From NCBI GenBank assembly GCA_003132825.1, contig PKYX01000240.1, positions 11,541 through 17,843 on the forward strand: 6,303 nucleotides of DNA, given 5' to 3'. The translations under genes were made by a program, and so were the position numbers. The notes under the pieces are model-generated. The model searched no databases. It saw only the letters and a program-made list of their open reading frames with translations, and was not told the origin of the DNA. Position 1 is the first letter of the stretch; each line of letters begins with the position of its first letter. Shown here in pieces: positions 4,601 to 6,303 of the stretch. The stretch is from Acidobacteriaceae bacterium. Its GTDB lineage: Bacteria; Acidobacteriota; Terriglobia; Terriglobales; Acidobacteriaceae.

Positions 4601-6303
4601 CGATTGCGCTCGAGAGAACCCTCCAGGAATTGATTCGACGCCACGAAATTTTGCGCACCGTATTCTCATACCGCGGTGGGCAACCGGCGCAGGCGGTTTT
4701 GCCGGCGGTCGACCTGATTCTGACAGAACTCGACTTAGGTGAGTTGTCGCCTCCGGAACAGGAACGCGAGTGGGTTCGCACGGTGCATGAGCAGGGCCGC
4801 AAGACCTTCGACTTGTCCCAGTTCCCGCTGCTTCGCGGGACCGTGGTTCATTGGTCACCTCGCGAACACAAACTGCTGCTGGTCATCCACCATATCGTGG
4901 CTGACGAGTGGGCCATGGAGTTGGTTCACAAGGAAATTGCTCGGTTGTACCAAGCATTTTCCGAGGGGCTGCCGTCTCCGCTCCCGGCGCTACCCATCCA
5001 ATACGCGGATTTTGCATGCTGGCAGCGGGACTGGCTGCAGGGCGCCGGACTGCAAAAACAGCTGGACTACTGGAAAAAAGAACTGGCGGAAGCTCCGCCC
5101 GTTCTCGAACTAGCCTCCGACAAGCCGCGCCCGGCGGTGCAGAGTTTCCGTGGCGCGACCGAAGTCTTTCGATTGCCTCAGGATTTGCTGGCACCGCTGA
5201 AGTCTTTGGGCCGCCAGGAACAAGCCACGCTGTTTATGGTGCTCGAGTCCAGTTTCGCAGCCTTCTTGCACCGCTATAGCGGCCAGGATGACATCCTGGT
5301 TGGGACCCCAATTTCCGGGCGGACGCACGGCGAGACGGAAACTCTGATCGGGTGCTTTCTCAACACCATTGTCTTGCGCGCCCAGTTCAGCGAGAACCTG
5401 ACCTTCCGCGGGTTGCTGCAACAGATGCGGGGGCGGGCTCTGGGCGCATATGCTCATGCCGACCTTCCATTCAAACATGTGGTTGCCGAATTAGCCCCGG
5501 AGCGCGATCCCAGCCGGACGCCTCTGTTCCAGGTGATGTTCATCCTGCACGACCCGGACGGCGTTTCGGAAGTATCAAGAGTTTCGGGCAAGCACCAACT
5601 GCAGACGGGCACCTCAAAGTTTGATCTCACACTGTTCATCTCCGAAACGGAACACGGTCTCGAAGGTCTGATTGAGTACAGCACGGACCTGTTCGAGCCC
5701 CAAACCATCCGGCGCATGGGCCAACACTACGGAACGCTTCTCGAAGCAATCGCGCGGGATCCCGATCGGAGAGTATCTGCACTGCCCGTGCTCACGGGGA
5801 CCGAGCGTCAGCAACTCCTGGTGGATTGGAATCACACGGAGGTGGCTTTCCCGGGCAAGGACCTTTGCCTGCACCAATCGATCGAAGAGCAGGCCAAGCG
5901 GACACCCCACCAGGTGGCTTTGGTCTTCGAGCGTCAGAAACTCACCTATCGCGAACTTGATCGCCGCGCGAACCAATTGGCGCGGCATTTGAGGGCATTG
6001 GGAGTGGGCCCGGATGTTCTCGTCGGGCTCTCGCTCGAGCGCTCGCTCGAGATGGTGGTAGCGATCCTCGGCGTGTTAAAAGCCGGAGGCGCCTACGTGC
6101 CGCTCGACCCCTCGTTCCCGCAGAACCGTCTTGCTTACATGGTGGAAGACAGCCGGATGAGCGTGCTGCTGACGCACCGCGGCTTGGAGAAGAACCTGCC
6201 CGTCCAACCCTCCGCCATCGTTCAATTGGGCTCAGATTGGAGCGAGATCGCGCGACAGAGCCCGACTCCACCGCAATCGGGGGATACCGGGCCGCACAAT
6301 CTT
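1654..6303 (+). CDS. Nonribosomal peptide synthetase, A-(FkbM-like MT)-T-C-A..., 3' end beyond the window
   Basis: A multimodular cytoplasmic enzyme that activates amino acids as adenylates, loads them on a phosphopantetheine arm and condenses them. The frame is open for 1550 codons to the right edge with no stop. Domains in order: C-A linker-like leader (about residues 21-50); adenylation domain (about 52-503 and 798-840) interrupted by a roughly 290-residue insert with an FkbM-like methyltransferase (about 506-795); carrier domain with the phosphopantetheine site in DLGGHS, Ser889; condensation domain (about 945-1375) with HHIVADE at 1079-1085; and the start of a second adenylation domain (from about 1404). 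No N-terminal condensation or acyl-ligase domain is present, so as drawn it starts with an A domain, like an initiating module such as that of gramicidin S synthetase GrsA. A partner protein upstream cannot be excluded. No epimerase or thioesterase is visible. It follows the dehydrogenase by 59 nt and is probably in the same operon. The product is not recognised. Confidence 0.96.
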   Translation, partial: MTRMPMDDQVEEQAVASDTDLRISAVREIGQTERQQLPVDWNDTAVAYPEKNLCLHQLIEQQTARTPEHAAVAFERQQLSYQELDQRANQLALRLRSLGAGPDVLVGLFVDRSLEMVVGMLGILKSGAAYVPIDTSYPQERIAFMLADAGATLLVTQTGLLAGLPAGAAQTVCLDSFDWSDPQGRTRIDGPHRPATLAYVIYTSGSTGRPKGVGVEHRNIVNYVLGVSDRLRLEPGMNHAMVSTIAADLGNTVIFPALATGGCLHLISQERAESQAKLSEYFTRESIDVLKIVPSHLAALQTGRNPERVMPKRRLILGGEASRLEWIERLRALSPGCELYNHYGPTETTVGVLTFHVGEQLPSTRSGTLPLGRPLPNSRIYILDASGQPAPVGAEGEIFIAGSGVARGYLNRPDLTAQRFVPDPFSPEPDSRMYRTGDLGRYLPDGNIEFCGRIDDQVKIHGYRIELGEIEGALREQAGVRDALVLASEDASGSKQLVAYIVPHRARQPLWGSKALYLLPDGSPVAHVNKQETDSAYDQIFMQQAYLQHGIAIEDGDCVVDVGANIGLFTVFASRLARNLRMVCLEADAAAFACLSANAEAWGAAAKCLPFGSAHEPESAEAAFFEALSQSDTADDAAVEHVASHTRASNQQRESSGNERFAGEIGEANNPSQSAEAGSILPQTLSGVFTAEALDRIDLLRIHTPENAQVLGDLTPRDWSKIRQLVIRADHQEDLESTTGLLKRHGYEVLVEPGSWLSANQPSYLYAIRPSGTGRRLLRQPNADAPQALARVEEQILTPLTLRKQLKERLPQYMVPAAFVLMEKFPLTSNGKIDRKALPAFTHEVTQLSHDFVSPRTETERTLAAIWSELLKVESVGITDNFFDLGGHSLLAIKAVSRIRDVFELDLPAQALFENSTIAELARLMTTAESSAESTSRIEPREPADSYPLSSAEEQLWFLNQLAPDSPVYNVVDVIPLGEKYNPIALERTLQELIRRHEILRTVFSYRGGQPAQAVLPAVDLILTELDLGELSPPEQEREWVRTVHEQGRKTFDLSQFPLLRGTVVHWSPREHKLLLVIHHIVADEWAMELVHKEIARLYQAFSEGLPSPLPALPIQYADFACWQRDWLQGAGLQKQLDYWKKELAEAPPVLELASDKPRPAVQSFRGATEVFRLPQDLLAPLKSLGRQEQATLFMVLESSFAAFLHRYSGQDDILVGTPISGRTHGETETLIGCFLNTIVLRAQFSENLTFRGLLQQMRGRALGAYAHADLPFKHVVAELAPERDPSRTPLFQVMFILHDPDGVSEVSRVSGKHQLQTGTSKFDLTLFISETEHGLEGLIEYSTDLFEPQTIRRMGQHYGTLLEAIARDPDRRVSALPVLTGTERQQLLVDWNHTEVAFPGKDLCLHQSIEEQAKRTPHQVALVFERQKLTYRELDRRANQLARHLRALGVGPDVLVGLSLERSLEMVVAILGVLKAGGAYVPLDPSFPQNRLAYMVEDSRMSVLLTHRGLEKNLPVQPSAIVQLGSDWSEIARQSPTPPQSGDTGPHNL
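1750..2121 (+). repeat. Intragenic repeat, copy 1 (C-A linker and A-domain N-terminus)
   Basis: Codons 33-156 align without gaps to codons 1384-1507. By hand count about 79 of 124 residues are identical, including ERQQL, VDWN, LCLHQ, GPDVLVGL and RSLEMVV. At nucleotide level short identical tracts are shared, such as ACCTTTGCCTGCACCA and TCGCTCGAGATGGTGGT. This is typical of module duplication or recombination within synthetase genes. Confidence 0.7.
3169..4038 (+). other. FkbM-like methyltransferase region inserted in the A domain, possibly degenerate
   Basis: Residues about 506-795 are not adenylation sequence. The N-terminal part LYLLPDGSPVAHVNKQETD (517-534), a Y-L-Q-H-G segment (547-550), the SAM-binding loop DVGANIGLF (561-569) and the acidic residue E586 that follows match the FkbM family (Methyltransf_21). 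FkbM of FK506 biosynthesis is a SAM-dependent O-methyltransferase. The downstream flank RIDLLRI (696-702) and PRDWSKIRQLVIRADH (716-731) also matches. The family's usual K-I-D/N-V-E block reads RIHTPEN (701-707), apparently with a one-residue deletion. The intervening substrate region (about 630-684) is a low-complexity stretch. Insertion between A8 and A9 is the same place where N-methyltransferase domains sit in other synthetases. Family assignment is fairly secure. Activity, and whether it would act on N, O or the Asp side chain, is open. Confidence 0.75.
3541..3705 (+). other. Low-complexity Ser/Ala/Glu/Asn/Gln-rich segment within the methyltransferase insert
   Basis: Residues about 630-684 are dominated by Ser, Ala, Glu, Asp, Asn, Gln and Gly with few hydrophobic residues (for example QSDTADDAAVEH and NNPSQSAEAGS). 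This pattern suggests a flexible linker instead of the beta strands expected in the middle of an FkbM fold. The frame continues cleanly on both sides, so it is not an obvious frameshift product. Confidence 0.6.
4216..4428 (+). other. Thiolation (peptidyl carrier) domain 1
   Basis: Residues about 855-925 form a carrier domain of normal length. The motif DNFFDLGGHSLLAIK (880-894) contains Ser889, codon TCC at 4318-4320, the expected attachment site of 4'-phosphopantetheine. It follows the A10 motif by about 20 residues, the usual A-T spacing, and is followed by a short linker rich in Ser and Glu before the condensation domain. It would carry the residue activated by adenylation domain 1. Confidence 0.95.
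4486..5778 (+). other. Condensation domain (probably LCL type)
   Basis: Residues about 945-1375 contain the condensation motifs in order: C1 YPLSSAEEQLWFL (948-959), C2 RRHEILRTVF (995-1004), C3 HHIVADEWAME (1079-1089), C4 YADFACWQRDWL (1117-1128), C5 IGCFLNTIVLRA (1232-1243), C6 HADLPFKHVVAEL (1268-1280) and C7 RDPSRTPLFQVMF (1284-1296). The catalytic second His (1080) and Asp1084 are present, but the usual Gly after that Asp is Glu. No epimerase domain precedes it, so joining an L-configured donor to an L-acceptor is the simplest reading. It would form the bond between the residue on carrier 1 and the residue chosen by the truncated second A domain. Confidence 0.93.
5803..6174 (+). repeat. 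Intragenic repeat, copy 2 (C-A linker and A-domain N-terminus)
   Basis: Second copy of the repeat at 1750-2121, here lying between the condensation domain and adenylation domain 2. Similarity is strongest in the linker and falls off after the A2 motif, so the two A domains probably diverge in their substrate-binding halves. The rest of domain 2 is outside the window. Confidence 0.7.
5863..6303 (+). other. Adenylation domain 2, N-terminal part only (cut by the window)
   Basis: From about residue 1404 the sequence is again adenylation domain: A1 LTYREL (1430-1435) and A2 LKAGGAYVPLDPSFPQNR (1475-1492). The window ends just before the ATP-binding A3 loop, so none of the specificity residues are visible and the substrate cannot be predicted. 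The stretch is closely similar to the matching part of adenylation domain 1. Confidence 0.93.

Noticed and set aside
4051..4644. Antisense open frame of 197 codons on the - strand
   Set aside because: It overlaps the A10, carrier and early condensation motifs, whose conservation fixes the + strand as coding. No family is recognised.

Overview
This window looks like the 5' part of a nonribosomal peptide biosynthetic locus from a high-GC bacterium (about 60% G+C by eye). The long open frames, GC-rich third positions and NRPS and acyl-CoA dehydrogenase styles would fit a soil Acidobacteriota or a myxobacterial or proteobacterial lineage. The sequence alone does not settle the taxon.

Layout: positions 1-445 hold no gene I can support, only a possible promoter, a short perfect palindrome and a purine-rich ribosome binding site. 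A complete acyl-CoA dehydrogenase follows at 446-1594, with a preferred GTG start. After a 59-nt gap, a very large NRPS gene starts at 1654 and runs in one uninterrupted frame past the right edge, giving 1550 codons. Its visible order is A(N-terminal part) - inserted FkbM-like methyltransferase region - A(C-terminal part) - T - C - A(truncated by the window). All genes are on the + strand.

The first adenylation domain carries all core motifs. By hand alignment its pocket code is D-L-T-K-I-G-H-V-G-K, close to the published aspartate code. A block of roughly 290 residues sits between its A8 and A9 motifs. It has a clear SAM-binding loop of the FkbM family (DVGANIGLF) and the family's conserved C-terminal flank. 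However, the middle is replaced by a low-complexity Ser/Ala/Glu-rich stretch and the usual K-I-D/N-V-E block is altered, so the methyltransferase may be degenerate or repurposed. This is the most unusual element of the window.

The dehydrogenase and the NRPS are probably co-transcribed. The enzyme could oxidise an acyl-CoA precursor or a carrier-bound intermediate. The NRPS would load Asp as its first visible residue and condense it with the unknown substrate of the second A domain. No acyl ligase, thioesterase, transporter or regulator gene is visible here.
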